From: Mageeibacillus sp. UBA5439
GTDB lineage: Bacteria; Bacillota; Clostridia; Saccharofermentanales; DTU023
Length of the DNA: 29,753 nt
Direction: 5' to 3'
Assembly (NCBI GenBank): GCA_002427505.1
Contig: DIRJ01000016.1
Location: forward strand, 148,261-178,013
A model generated the notes under the pieces. That model was not told where the DNA came from. It searched no databases and was given only the letters and a program-made list of their open reading frames with translations. Below, piece after piece: positions 6,752 to 15,147 of the stretch; within the stretch, counting starts at the first letter, position 1, and every line of letters begins with the position of its first letter. Position numbers and translations under genes: made by a program.

Positions 6752-8974
6752 TTAATCGAGGATACCCTCCTCCTGCATTTGGCGCCGGCGCTTCACCAGG
6801 AAGCTGGCAACATCTATACCCTTGCTGCCGCGGCCGAAGCCGACATCCATGCCGGCTTCTATCGCCTGTTCACTGTTGACCTGGGTGCCGCCTGATACCA
6901 GTATCAGCTTGTCCCGCACTCCCTTTTCCACGCAGACATTAGCGAGTTTCCTCATATTGTCGTAGTGAATATTGTTATGAGAGATTATCGTTGAAGCAAG
7001 TATCGCGTCAGCGTTTGTCTCGATAGCTGCGTCGACCAGTTTTTCCACAGGCACTGATGTGCCGAGGTAGTGGTATTTGATACCAAAGGCCTCGATGCCG
7101 CCGTGCTTGATGTCCAGAGTTTCTTTCAGGCCGACTGAATGCTCATCTTCGCCGATCGTGCCTGCGACTATGGTCATGGGCTCAGCATGAATCGCGTCGC
7201 GGATCTCCTTCTCAGACAGGTTCTCCTTAACCTCAGGCATTTCCAGCTCGTTCAGATCAATATCAAAATTGACCTTGCCCTTCATCTCGATGTAGGTGCC
7301 TTCAGCCGGATGCATAACCTGTGAATGAATAACTTCACATTCGGAAAGCTGCATTCTTTTCCCGATCTCGAGCGCTGCGACCTCAGCATAGCGCTTCGCG
7401 CAGGGCAGTTGCAGAGTAACGACAATGTAACCGTCTGCCATGAACTCTACTTCCGGACGTACTATATTCGTATGATCGTAATAAAGTTTCTTTTCTTCCA
7501 GACGTACATTGACATTGTCGGTTTCATCCAGCTCATCAATAAATTTCACTTTGGACGGATCTTCAAAGGTATCACCGCCGATGACATCAGTCGCGTGTTC
7601 TACACCTTCAGGTAAATTGTTATTGCCGTAATGAACACTGACAGGAGCAAAGTAGTCATCATCACGCAGATAGAGAGCGTTGGCACCGATGCCGCCTTCA
7701 ATTTCGCGGGCGATACCGTCGCCTTTTCGTTCAGGGTACTCGGCATTGTCGACGAAGAAACCTTGCTCAACTGCTTCAAAATAACCCCCGACATAGAGGA
7801 TTTCCTCCAGGAAAAGAACGGCGCGCTCTTTAAGCTCGCGCACCCGGTCTCCCAGAGGTCCTTCGCGGTCGATTTTAACCATCTGCCGCATGCCGTCCAT
7901 ACCGTCTAAAGCCTGACGTGCTGTATTAGTTGCATTGATATTAAAATAATGCCAGGGCACATTACGGCCTTCGTCCGGAGTTATGGTTGACTGGACGTCA
8001 ACAGAGGTCAGGCGCGAGATCACCATATTCAGAGTATGAGTCACTGTGGCTTCCCTGGTTTCTGATTCCATGAACTTGGTATTCTGCTGGGCCCGCATTT
8101 TAAAGTTTTTGAATAAGTCACGCAAGGCCACTGCGTAAGGCAGGTCCAAGCGCATGCAGGGTGCAGGCGGAGCAGTCGGAGGCACGGTGGAAAGCGCAAT
8201 ATTCTCCGCCTTTATGCCGCAGCCGAGTGAGAAGGCGGTGTTAATGGCGTGCTGAACAATCAGCTCCGGCATCACCTTCCAGGCTTCCATGGCAGTAGCG
8301 TTGGCATTGTGGGCGCCATCGATCTGCAGCATGCCGCCATCGGCGATAATCGCCTTGCTTTCACAGGCATCTACGAAACTGCGCAACATATTGATATTGC
8401 GATAAAGTACGTTATACTGCGGATCCTGGTGGACACCGGAGACACCTTCTTCATGAAACATAACAGCGATATCAGGTCCGGCCACGCCTGAAACATAAGA
8501 GTGATAATTGATCGGGCGGCCGACTTCCTCCTCGATCAGGTCAAGGGCGCGTCTGGTGGCACGGCACTGTTTCCGCGTCACCGGAATACCGCCGATACCC
8601 TGGGTGGTACCTTCCAGCAATGAATCGATGTGTGACTGGCCGGCAGTACGAATGACCATAATATGATCTGCACCATTCCAGGCAGCCATACGCATACGGC
8701 GTATGTCATCTTCAAAACGGCCGGAAGCAATTTCAGTAGTGATGACACAATCAGGCTGTGGATCAATATAGCCAAAGCCACGGCTGCCCGGTAAGGGAAC
8801 TGATTGTTTCAGAGGCTTGGAAGCTTCATAGTAGTCAAAGTCTCCATGCTTATGCTTGACATCTCTTTCTTCACGCCAGTGCCAGGGACGAACCGGAGAT
8901 TTGTAATTCTCAAGTCCTTCCAGGATGTCGCGAACATCCATGCGTTTATCAGCTTCTAATGGCTTTAAAGTCAT
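6752..8974 (-). CDS. oraE: D-ornithine 4,5-aminomutase, large (E) subunit
   Basis: OraE uses adenosylcobalamin and PLP to move the terminal amino group of D-ornithine, giving 2,4-diaminopentanoate. The 740-residue protein has the barrel in the first two thirds and a C-terminal Rossmann B12 domain. The base-off cobalamin motif DEHSVG places the cobalt-ligand histidine at His612. The PLP lysine is Lys623 in LDIKHGG, exactly 11 residues later, the spacing known from the Clostridium sticklandii enzyme. GTQVNSEQAIEAG lies near the end of the B12 domain. The ATG at 8974 follows GGGGAGG with good spacing and overlaps the oraS stop (ATGA). A 13-codon upstream extension has no support. Confidence 0.97.
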   Translation of the reverse strand: MTLKPLEADKRMDVRDILEGLENYKSPVRPWHWREERDVKHKHGDFDYYEASKPLKQSVPLPGSRGFGYIDPQPDCVITTEIASGRFEDDIRRMRMAAWNGADHIMVIRTAGQSHIDSLLEGTTQGIGGIPVTRKQCRATRRALDLIEEEVGRPINYHSYVSGVAGPDIAVMFHEEGVSGVHQDPQYNVLYRNINMLRSFVDACESKAIIADGGMLQIDGAHNANATAMEAWKVMPELIVQHAINTAFSLGCGIKAENIALSTVPPTAPPAPCMRLDLPYAVALRDLFKNFKMRAQQNTKFMESETREATVTHTLNMVISRLTSVDVQSTITPDEGRNVPWHYFNINATNTARQALDGMDGMRQMVKIDREGPLGDRVRELKERAVLFLEEILYVGGYFEAVEQGFFVDNAEYPERKGDGIAREIEGGIGANALYLRDDDYFAPVSVHYGNNNLPEGVEHATDVIGGDTFEDPSKVKFIDELDETDNVNVRLEEKKLYYDHTNIVRPEVEFMADGYIVVTLQLPCAKRYAEVAALEIGKRMQLSECEVIHSQVMHPAEGTYIEMKGKVNFDIDLNELEMPEVKENLSEKEIRDAIHAEPMTIVAGTIGEDEHSVGLKETLDIKHGGIEAFGIKYHYLGTSVPVEKLVDAAIETNADAILASTIISHNNIHYDNMRKLANVCVEKGVRDKLILVSGGTQVNSEQAIEAGMDVGFGRGSKGIDVASFLVKRRRQMQEEGILD

Positions 8975-9357
8975 GATGACACCTCCCCGAAGAGCCCGGG
9001 TACTTCGTCCCAATACTCTCCCCTGGCCAGAGCTTCGCCCGTTTCCAGCACACTCTTATCCAGTTTTTGCGATAAGCGCCAGACCACATGACCGGCACCT
9101 TTGCCTAGTAAGTTATGAGAAATGACGCCATCTACTATCGCACCGGCTTCAATGCTGTTAAAACCCATGCGCAAAAGCACGCTGCGTTCAACCGAGGGGG
9201 TCGTATAGACTTTACCCGCTTCCAGCATGGGTTCAACAACCTGACCGGCCAAGTCCCAAAAATAATCGTATAATTCCTGGTCATTCATATGTTCCAGATG
9301 TTTCCTGCGTTCGGAAAAATCGTGGCTGAGCTGAACCTTTTCTTCTTGCTTGTCCAT
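8971..9357 (-). CDS. oraS: D-ornithine 4,5-aminomutase, small (S) subunit
   Basis: OraS is the small partner of OraE in the alpha2-beta2 aminomutase. The 128-residue product is close to the usual ~120. It has the recognisable segment YTTPSVERSVLLRMGFNSIE (about residues 51-70), then LLGKGAGHVVWRLSQK. The gene is coupled on both sides. Its ATG shares one base with the ortB stop (TAATG), behind GGAGGAGATT, and its own stop overlaps the oraE start. Tight coupling fits equal production of the two subunits. Identity is secure from sequence plus context. Confidence 0.95.
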   Translation of the reverse strand: MDKQEEKVQLSHDFSERRKHLEHMNDQELYDYFWDLAGQVVEPMLEAGKVYTTPSVERSVLLRMGFNSIEAGAIVDGVISHNLLGKGAGHVVWRLSQKLDKSVLETGEALARGEYWDEVPGLFGEVSS

Positions 9358-10766
9358 TAAATCTCCTCCCTCATCTCCTTAATCAATCGTGCGGTTTCGT
9401 CGACTGTTGATTTGATTTCCGCTGCAATATACTCCATATCGCTGGCACTGATCTCGCCTGCTTCGGGGATCAGGTGGCGCAAGGTGGATTTGTGCAAACG
9501 TTCCATGTCCAAATCACGAACCCTGATTCTGGAAGGATGGTCCGGCATAATAATATTTTTGCCGGGAATCTCTTCCTCACTGTCGCCAATGATCAGTTGA
9601 ATACCCTGTTCTTCCGCAAAGCTAAGCTGAGCCATCGGATGTTTACCAGCACCGGTGTATTCAGTTTCCTGCACCACGATGATTTCATCTTCCGGCATAG
9701 TCTGAGCCAAAGCGAAAGCTGCTGTCAGTGAAGTGTTGCCGGCAGGACCTCTCTCCATACCCTCCAGAGCTGCTAACATTTCAGTTGTGTAGAAAACTTC
9801 GCCTTCCTTGACCACCAGATAACGGTCAATATAGCGCATGGGACGCGCTGCATTGCGCGGTACATCGCTGCGGTCCGGATAAGTTGAGTAAGGAACACCA
9901 AAGCCGGTATGGCCGGTTGTAAAGGACTTTTTATTAAAATCATAGTCAGACGCCATGGACAGACCGCTCAGGTCGACACTGGCTGCGTATACTTTGGTGT
10001 TCTTGAGTCCGGCTTTGAGCAGGCCGCGAGCAGTACCCGTCAGGTTGCCGCCGCCGGCATTTGTCGCCATGACCACATCAGGTTCGGCGCCAAACTGTTC
10101 CCGGCATTGTTGGGCTATTTCATAACCCAGCGTCTCAATACCGGCTATGGCATAAGGGGTATAAAGTGATGCGTTATAAAATCCGGTCTCTTCCAATAAA
10201 CGCAGATGCTCATAAAACAGCTCCGGACCGACGGTCAGCTGCATTACCTCAGCACCGTAGGCTTCGCAGGCCCGTTGCTTTTCCAGAATTTCAGGCTGAC
10301 CGATCATTTTGCTGTCATAACATTCCTGAATGATCAGAGCTTTGAGTCCCAGCCTGTTGGCGAGGGCAGCGACCGCAGCACCATAGTTACCGGAAGTTGC
10401 AGCAATCACACCTTTGTAACCTTTGCGTTTTGCATCCCAGACTGAAATAGCGGCCCGGCGAGCTTTAAAGCTGCCGGAGAGATTGTTGGCCTCATCCTTT
10501 ACTAAAATGCGGGCACCTTTGCCTGCAGGCGCCAATTTGCGGGCCAGAGCAGTTACATTCTTCAGCTCCCGCAAAGGAGTGTTGCCGACCCCCATTTCCA
10601 ATTGGATTGCAAGCACTTCTTCCAGAGTCAGGCCGACATCTTCCATGAGGCGCTCATAATCGAAGGCGATACCGCCGGATTCATAAATGCTAAAGTCAAG
10701 TCCGATTGAGCTTTGCATTATTTCATTTTTTCTAGCCATTACAGCTTCATACGACATTGATTTCAT
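9357..10766 (-). CDS. ortB: 2-amino-4-ketopentanoate thiolase, beta (PLP) subunit
   Basis: OrtB cleaves 2-amino-4-ketopentanoate with CoA to acetyl-CoA and alanine, together with OrtA. The 469-residue protein belongs to fold-type II PLP enzymes (threonine-synthase-like). It has the PLP lysine in LSGSFKARRA (Lys101), a glycine-rich ATSGNYGAAVAAL loop and NAGGGNLTG for phosphate binding. MERGPAGNTSLTAA lies in the later part. The ATG at 10766 overlaps the stop of the upstream gene (ATGA), with GGAGGGGAAG upstream. The next in-frame ATG is three codons later and cannot be excluded. The OrtA partner is not a separate gene here but the tail of the upstream protein. Confidence 0.95.
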   Translation of the reverse strand: MKSMSYEAVMARKNEIMQSSIGLDFSIYESGGIAFDYERLMEDVGLTLEEVLAIQLEMGVGNTPLRELKNVTALARKLAPAGKGARILVKDEANNLSGSFKARRAAISVWDAKRKGYKGVIAATSGNYGAAVAALANRLGLKALIIQECYDSKMIGQPEILEKQRACEAYGAEVMQLTVGPELFYEHLRLLEETGFYNASLYTPYAIAGIETLGYEIAQQCREQFGAEPDVVMATNAGGGNLTGTARGLLKAGLKNTKVYAASVDLSGLSMASDYDFNKKSFTTGHTGFGVPYSTYPDRSDVPRNAARPMRYIDRYLVVKEGEVFYTTEMLAALEGMERGPAGNTSLTAAFALAQTMPEDEIIVVQETEYTGAGKHPMAQLSFAEEQGIQLIIGDSEEEIPGKNIIMPDHPSRIRVRDLDMERLHKSTLRHLIPEAGEISASDMEYIAAEIKSTVDETARLIKEMREEI

Positions 10767-12136
10767 GCTTCTTCCCCTCCAAAAACTAATTCGCGCACTT
10801 GACGGTGAACCTGCATTAATTCAGGTACAAAACGACCATAAGTATGCTGGGCTGATGGATCGCGTGCGGTTAAAGTAGCCCTGTCTTTACGGCCGCTCAT
10901 GGTAATTACATTGACTTCATCGCCGGGCACGGCGCTCTCGTCTTCCAGGTAAGCCTTGAACATTGCTATCAGCGGCACCTTTGCCGTATCTGCAGGAACC
11001 TGTGGGGCACGCTGTTCTGCAGTAAGTACAACGCGCTGGACAACAACATAGTCACCCTTGACCCGCCTGGCATGCTGGCTGGGGTCGAGGTCGACCTGTT
11101 CAGAATAATCTCCCAGAATTGCACGTGGGACCGGCAGGTCCAGCATAGTGCGCAAACCTGCTTTAGCTCCCAGTACATGCGGAATCATATTGACTACCAT
11201 AGAGATGGTGCCAATACCACCCGGTGTTTCCGGAACAATAGAAAGGTTCATGTCATAGCCATCAGCATGGATAGTGACATAGTCACCGGTATGAACGCCT
11301 TCATCTTCCGGACAAATCTGCTGCGGGTGATCCAGATGATAGAAAATTTCACCTTTCTCATCACGGGCATAAGCCTGCTGACGGATGCCGGCCAGAGTAC
11401 CCTTGCCTGCAAAGCCATAGGCGGAAGTGCGGTCAACATTAGTAATAATAGGATCACGGGTCTGTTCAATTTCTTTTATCTCAACACCCATGCCGCGTGC
11501 CATCATTTCAATTGACTCGGGGAAGCCAACATGTCCTGCCAGAGAATCGGCTGCTATTCTTCTATTAAACTCTGCTTCACTGATACCAACACCCTGTTCT
11601 TCCATAACGGCTTTGCCAAAGGGAGCCAGGTCGTTAATACGGGCGCCTTTAACCGATTTGACATCCTGGCAGGTGCCTGACGCAGCCAGCATCAGGTAGT
11701 CCAGAACAAAGCCCGGGTTGATGCCGGTGCCAAGAATCGCAACGCCGCGCTTTTTCGCTTCTGCGTCAATCTGGTCCGCCAGTTCTTTATTCTGAGCCCA
11801 GGGCCAGGCCATTTCTTCTGCTGTAGAAATTACAGGCACACTGTGTTTAAGACAAAACATTATTTTATCAAATTGAGCTTTAACAAATGAATCGGTTGCC
11901 AGAATAACAATATCCGTTTTGTCGCGATCCACAATTTCTGCTTCGTCAGCAGTAATAATAACCTCCGGCCGACCTGCACGGTCAATTCCCAGATAGTCAT
12001 ACATTTCCTGACCGACCAGCTTATCCCATTTGTCACAGACACCTGAAACCTGGATTCCTTTTTTGGCAGCGATCATCTTGCCGATACCGCTTCCCATCGC
12101 TCCGAAGCCCCAGATGGCTACTCTAATTGTCTTCAT
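10763..12136 (-). CDS. fused 2,4-diaminopentanoate dehydrogenase (Ord) and 2-amino-4-ketopentanoate thiolase alpha subunit (OrtA)
   Basis: Ord oxidises 2,4-diaminopentanoate with NAD(P)+ to 2-amino-4-ketopentanoate, the substrate of the OrtAB thiolase. The single 457-residue reading frame has a Rossmann motif at residues 9-17 (WGFGAMGSG), a NINPGF-like segment (GTGINPGFVLDYLML), and the end of Ord at MLDLPVPRAILGD near 331-343. Ord alone is about 340-350 residues. From about residue 358 the chain continues as a complete OrtA, with the family signature VVLTAEQRAPQVPADTAKV (369-387), TMSGRKDRATL and HTYGRFVPEL. The junction codons read cleanly through 11041-11100 with no stop. The family members are established separate proteins; the fusion is seen directly and suggests handover of the intermediate. 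Confidence 0.92.
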   Translation of the reverse strand: MKTIRVAIWGFGAMGSGIGKMIAAKKGIQVSGVCDKWDKLVGQEMYDYLGIDRAGRPEVIITADEAEIVDRDKTDIVILATDSFVKAQFDKIMFCLKHSVPVISTAEEMAWPWAQNKELADQIDAEAKKRGVAILGTGINPGFVLDYLMLAASGTCQDVKSVKGARINDLAPFGKAVMEEQGVGISEAEFNRRIAADSLAGHVGFPESIEMMARGMGVEIKEIEQTRDPIITNVDRTSAYGFAGKGTLAGIRQQAYARDEKGEIFYHLDHPQQICPEDEGVHTGDYVTIHADGYDMNLSIVPETPGGIGTISMVVNMIPHVLGAKAGLRTMLDLPVPRAILGDYSEQVDLDPSQHARRVKGDYVVVQRVVLTAEQRAPQVPADTAKVPLIAMFKAYLEDESAVPGDEVNVITMSGRKDRATLTARDPSAQHTYGRFVPELMQVHRQVRELVFGGEEA

Positions 12137-12175
12137 CTCTTACTCCTTCTAAGCTAATTATTTACCTTTATAGAG

Positions 12176-12202
12176 AAACAGCGCAGATATACCGCGCTGT
12201 TT
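12176..12202 (-). terminator. hairpin between arcC and the ord-ortA fusion
   Basis: A perfect 9-bp inverted repeat, AAACAGCGC and GCGCTGTTT, encloses a 9-base loop. It lies 11 bases after the arcC stop and about 40 bases before the next start. On the minus strand it ends in TTTCTCTATAAA, a poor T-run. It may be a leaky terminator or an mRNA-processing or stabilising hairpin that separates the arc part from the ornithine part. Confidence 0.5.
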
Positions 12203-12213
12203 ATGCCTGAATA

Positions 12214-13149
12214 TTACTCTGTTTGAGCCATGCTGATAGCTGTGCCTGTCTCACCCCTGATACCGTCACTTGCGCGGGCCAGAGAAGTAATCAGGGCTGT
12301 TCTGCCTGGACCGGAACGTGCAAAGGTAATGGCAGCTTCTACCTTAGGCAGCATGGATCCGGGTGCGAAATGCCCCTCCTCACAATACCGCTCCATTTCT
12401 TCAACGGTAGCCTGGCCCAGCCATTTTTCATTTTCCTTGCCGAAGTTCAGGGCGACTTTTTCCACGGCGGTCAGAATAATCAGAAAGTCCGCATCAATTA
12501 AATCAGCCAGGGTCTCCGAGGCGAAGTCCTTGTCAATAACTGCTGCCACACCCTCCAGCTTATTACCATCACGGATTACCGGGATGCCGCCGCCGCCCAC
12601 CGTAATAACAATTTGACCCGCTTCGATCAGAGTCTTGACGGTTTCCTTCTCAATAACGTCGATCGGTTTGGGAGAAGGTACTACACGACGATAGCCGCGG
12701 CCGGCATCTTCTCTCATCTCAAAACCTTTGTCCGCAGCAATCTGCTCTGCTTCTTCCCGAGAATAAAAGCTGCCGATCGGTTTAGTGGGGTTTTTAAAGG
12801 CAGGATCATTAATGTCGACTTCTACCTGGGTAACTATAGTGGCAACTGCTTTGTCACTACCACGCGAACGCAACTCCTCGCGGATAGCATTTTGCAGGTG
12901 ATAACCGATATAGCCCTGACTCATCGCTCCACATTCGGGAAAAGGCATAGCCGGGGTATCACCACTGTCAAATGCAAGATTTATCATGCCAACCTGCGGT
13001 CCATTGCCGTGGGCTACGACCACTTCGTGACCTTCCATAACGAGGTCAACGATAGGAACTGCCGTTTGACGCACCAGTTCCTTTTGTTCTTCTGCCGAGT
13101 TGCCTAACGCGTTACCACCAAGCGCAACAACAATCCTTTTTTGTGCCAT
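12214..13149 (-). CDS. arcC: carbamate kinase
   Basis: ArcC transfers the phosphate of carbamoyl phosphate to ADP, the ATP-yielding step of the arginine deiminase pathway, releasing CO2 and ammonia. The 311-residue length is standard. Visible motifs are the N-terminal glycine-rich VVALGGNALG (residues 7-16), VVAHGNGPQVG, the YRRVVPSPKP segment, and ITVGGGGIPVI near the middle. LTAVEKVALNFG and FAPGSMLPKVEAAI follow. The ATG follows AAGGAGAATAAAAAAG, a slightly long spacing. It lies 92 bases after arcB, and that gap has an imperfect hairpin. Together with arcA and arcB it completes the arginine dihydrolase route. Confidence 0.97.
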   Translation of the reverse strand: MAQKRIVVALGGNALGNSAEEQKELVRQTAVPIVDLVMEGHEVVVAHGNGPQVGMINLAFDSGDTPAMPFPECGAMSQGYIGYHLQNAIREELRSRGSDKAVATIVTQVEVDINDPAFKNPTKPIGSFYSREEAEQIAADKGFEMREDAGRGYRRVVPSPKPIDVIEKETVKTLIEAGQIVITVGGGGIPVIRDGNKLEGVAAVIDKDFASETLADLIDADFLIILTAVEKVALNFGKENEKWLGQATVEEMERYCEEGHFAPGSMLPKVEAAITFARSGPGRTALITSLARASDGIRGETGTAISMAQTE

Positions 13150-13207
13150 CTTTTTTATTCTCCTTAATAATGTTTTCTTACATTACATTCTAATGATTTT
13201 CTCTCTG

Positions 13208-13237
13208 CTTATCCAGAAAACGGAAGTTTCCGATAAG
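13208..13237 (-). repeat. imperfect hairpin between arcB and arcC
   Basis: CTTATC and GATAAG frame an inner GAAA/TTTC pairing, with a small bulge. The structure starts a few bases after the arcB stop. There is no T-run, so it is more likely an mRNA end-protection or processing element than a terminator. It is weak enough that chance is possible. Confidence 0.3.
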
Positions 13238-13241
13238 TCGT

Positions 13242-14237
13242 TTAACGTCCGATCGTAGCAACCATTACTGCCTTAATTGTGTGCAGTCTGTTCTCTGCCT
13301 GATCAAAGACTCGGGAATGCGGTCCTTCGAAGACTTCATCCGATACTTCCATGGCTTCCAGGCCAAACTCTTCATGTACCTGACTGCCGATAATTGTGTT
13401 CAGATCGTGGAAGGCAGGCAGACAATGCAGGAAGATCGCATCTTTATTCTTAGTGCGGGCCATCAGGTCGGCATTGACCTGATAATCCTTCAGCTGAGCT
13501 ATCCGCTCGGCGAAGAAAGCTTCCTCACCCATGGAAACCCAGACGTCCGTGTACAGAACATCCGCTCCTTCCACTATGTCACGCTGATCGCTAAGGGTGA
13601 TGCTGGCACCTGTCTCCGCTGCAATTGCCTTCATCTCCTCAACTAATCCCTCATCGGGCCAAAGCTCTTTCGGGGCCAGGGCAACAAAGTCAAGACCAAG
13701 TTTCGCACAGCCGATCATGAGTGAATTGCCCATATTATTGCGTGCATCTCCGACGTAGACAAACTTAACCTGGTTTAATGGTTTCGGAACAAATTCACGC
13801 ACAGTCAGCATGTCTGCCAAAACCTGAGTCGGATGATACATATCGGTTAAGCCATTCCAAACCGGCACACCGGCATATTTGGCCAGAGTATCAACTGTTT
13901 CCTGTTTGAAACCTCTGAACTCGATACCATCAAACAGACGGCCCAGGACACGGGCTGTATCAGCAGTAGACTCCTTCTTGCCCATCTGTGAGTCAGCTGA
14001 ACCTAAAAAGGTCACACCGCCGCCTTCATCCATGGCGCCCACTTCAAAAGCGCAGCGCGTTCTGGTAGACGTTTTTTCAAACAAGAGAACTATATTTTTC
14101 CCCTCCAGTGAGTTACCTTTAATTCCCAGACGTTTTTTCTGCTTGAGATCTGCTGCCAAATCGAGCAGATAACGAATTTCATCCGGCGTAAAATCCTTCA
14201 AAGTAAGAAAATGTCTGCCCTTCAATGAAATACCCAT
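13242..14237 (-). CDS. arcB: ornithine carbamoyltransferase, catabolic type
   Basis: In this context the enzyme phosphorolyses citrulline to ornithine and carbamoyl phosphate. The 331-residue product has the carbamoyl-phosphate motif STRTR (57-61), HPTQ (135-138), the ornithine-binding DVWVSMGE (231-238) and the catalytic HCLP (271-274). The C-terminal FDQAENRLHTIKAVMVATIG and the overall length match the ArcB-type family better than short anabolic ArgF enzymes. The ATG follows AGGAGGTTGGT. It has its own candidate promoter at 14282-14310. The direction of reaction is inferred from arcA and arcC being in the cluster and from no arginine-synthesis gene being present. Confidence 0.95.
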   Translation of the reverse strand: MGISLKGRHFLTLKDFTPDEIRYLLDLAADLKQKKRLGIKGNSLEGKNIVLLFEKTSTRTRCAFEVGAMDEGGGVTFLGSADSQMGKKESTADTARVLGRLFDGIEFRGFKQETVDTLAKYAGVPVWNGLTDMYHPTQVLADMLTVREFVPKPLNQVKFVYVGDARNNMGNSLMIGCAKLGLDFVALAPKELWPDEGLVEEMKAIAAETGASITLSDQRDIVEGADVLYTDVWVSMGEEAFFAERIAQLKDYQVNADLMARTKNKDAIFLHCLPAFHDLNTIIGSQVHEEFGLEAMEVSDEVFEGPHSRVFDQAENRLHTIKAVMVATIGR

Positions 14238-14281
14238 ACCAACCTCCTAAATTTTAATTATTATTTGTGTTCGCATCACTG

Positions 14282-14310
14282 AATATATACCAACATGCAT
14301 TATCCATCAA
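14282..14310 (-). promoter_or_regulatory. candidate arcB promoter
   Basis: The minus strand has TTGATG (14305-14310), a 17-base spacer and TATATT (14282-14287). This places a transcript start about 38 bases before the arcB ATG. The -35 matches consensus in four of six bases and the -10 in five. The spacer contains the palindrome ATGCAT. Confidence 0.5.
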
Positions 14311-14323
14311 AGCTAGCTTAAGT

Positions 14324-14395
14324 GCACACTGCCGGGATAAATTGCTTGTGTGCTGCAGGTTTATTTCCGGGGAGCTGACCTGCAGCTCTCCGGAA
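14324..14395 (-). promoter_or_regulatory. overlapping inverted repeats after livF (terminator or alternative-fold element)
   Basis: A 13-bp hairpin (arms 14365-14377 and 14383-14395, loop of five, one mismatch on the minus strand) lies about 35 bases after the livF stop. Its loop-side sequence GCTGCAGGT (minus strand) is also perfectly complementary to ACCTGCAGC, which lies just downstream (14352-14360). A further pair GCACAC/GTGTGC (14324-14329, 14348-14353) follows. The first two pairings compete or form a pseudoknot. There is no T-run. It may end or process the liv transcript; an attenuator is possible. Confidence 0.45.
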
Positions 14396-14430
14396 GCAAA
14401 CCACTTCCCGTTTATTATATTTTTATAGGA

Positions 14431-15147
14431 TTAGCTCTTCACAACTCCCAGATAAGCTTCCTGAATGCTGGGATCGGCCGCTATTACTGCTGCACTATCT
14501 TCTTTTACAATTACACCCTGCTCCAGAACATAGGCATAATCCGCTGCCGCCAAAGCCTTGTAAGCATTCTGTTCTACCAGAAGTATTGTCTTGCCCAGGT
14601 TATGAATATCCTGAATAATCTCAAATATAGTCTCAACCAGGAGCGGGGCCAGACCCAAAGAAGGTTCATCCAGCATTACCAGCTGGGGATCGCTCATGAG
14701 TCCGCGGCCCATGGCCAGCATTTGTTGCTCACCACCTGACAGGGTTCCGGCAATCTGTGTTATCCGCTCTTTAAGACGCGGGAAAATCTCAAAAACCATT
14801 TCCAGATCTTCTTTGATTTTCGCTTTGTCACGTCTGAGATATGCCCCCATGATCAGGTTCTCCCGCACTGTGAGGTTGGCAAAGATCTCTCTGCCTTCCG
14901 GCACCTGAGATAAACCCTTTTTCACAATCCGGTCAGCCTGTTTGGGCAGGGCTTCTCCCTGATACTCCACATTGCCTTCCTTGTATGGGACAACTCCGCT
15001 CAGGGCGTTAAGCAAGGTGGATTTGCCGGCGCCGTTGGAGCCGATAATAGTCACAATTTCTCCTTCTTTTACATTGATGTTCACTCCGCGCAGGGCGTGA
15101 ATACCACCGTAATAAACATGGAGATCTCTAACTTCAAGCATCGACAT
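14431..15147 (-). CDS. livF: amino-acid ABC transporter ATPase, LivF type
   Basis: This is one of the two ATPase subunits of a high-affinity amino-acid importer. The 238-residue protein has Walker A GSNGAGKST, the signature LSGGEQQMLAMGR, Walker B LVMLDEPSLGLAP and the family-typical ending VVKS. The ATG at 15147 overlaps the end of livG by 14 bases and follows GGAGGAACTGCTAC. A 32-codon upstream extension would lie inside livG and is rejected. It is the last gene of livKHMGF. The family usually imports branched-chain amino acids, but the arginine cluster around it suggests arginine or ornithine as substrate here. Confidence 0.93.
   Translation of the reverse strand: MSMLEVRDLHVYYGGIHALRGVNINVKEGEIVTIIGSNGAGKSTLLNALSGVVPYKEGNVEYQGEALPKQADRIVKKGLSQVPEGREIFANLTVRENLIMGAYLRRDKAKIKEDLEMVFEIFPRLKERITQIAGTLSGGEQQMLAMGRGLMSDPQLVMLDEPSLGLAPLLVETIFEIIQDIHNLGKTILLVEQNAYKALAAADYAYVLEQGVIVKEDSAAVIAADPSIQEAYLGVVKS

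Noticed and set aside
10969..11178. Separate short frame inside the ord-ortA gene that could be taken for an independent ortA
   Set aside because: It is in another frame and its translation does not resemble OrtA. The true OrtA sequence is in the main frame, continuous with Ord.
12613..13107. 164-residue plus-strand frame antisense to arcC
   Set aside because: It is a shadow of carbamate kinase, with no motif or start signal.
13242..14237. Anabolic ArgF for arginine synthesis
   Set aside because: Length, the FDQAENRLHTIKAVMVAT end and linkage to arcA and arcC favour the catabolic enzyme. No arginine-synthesis genes are nearby.
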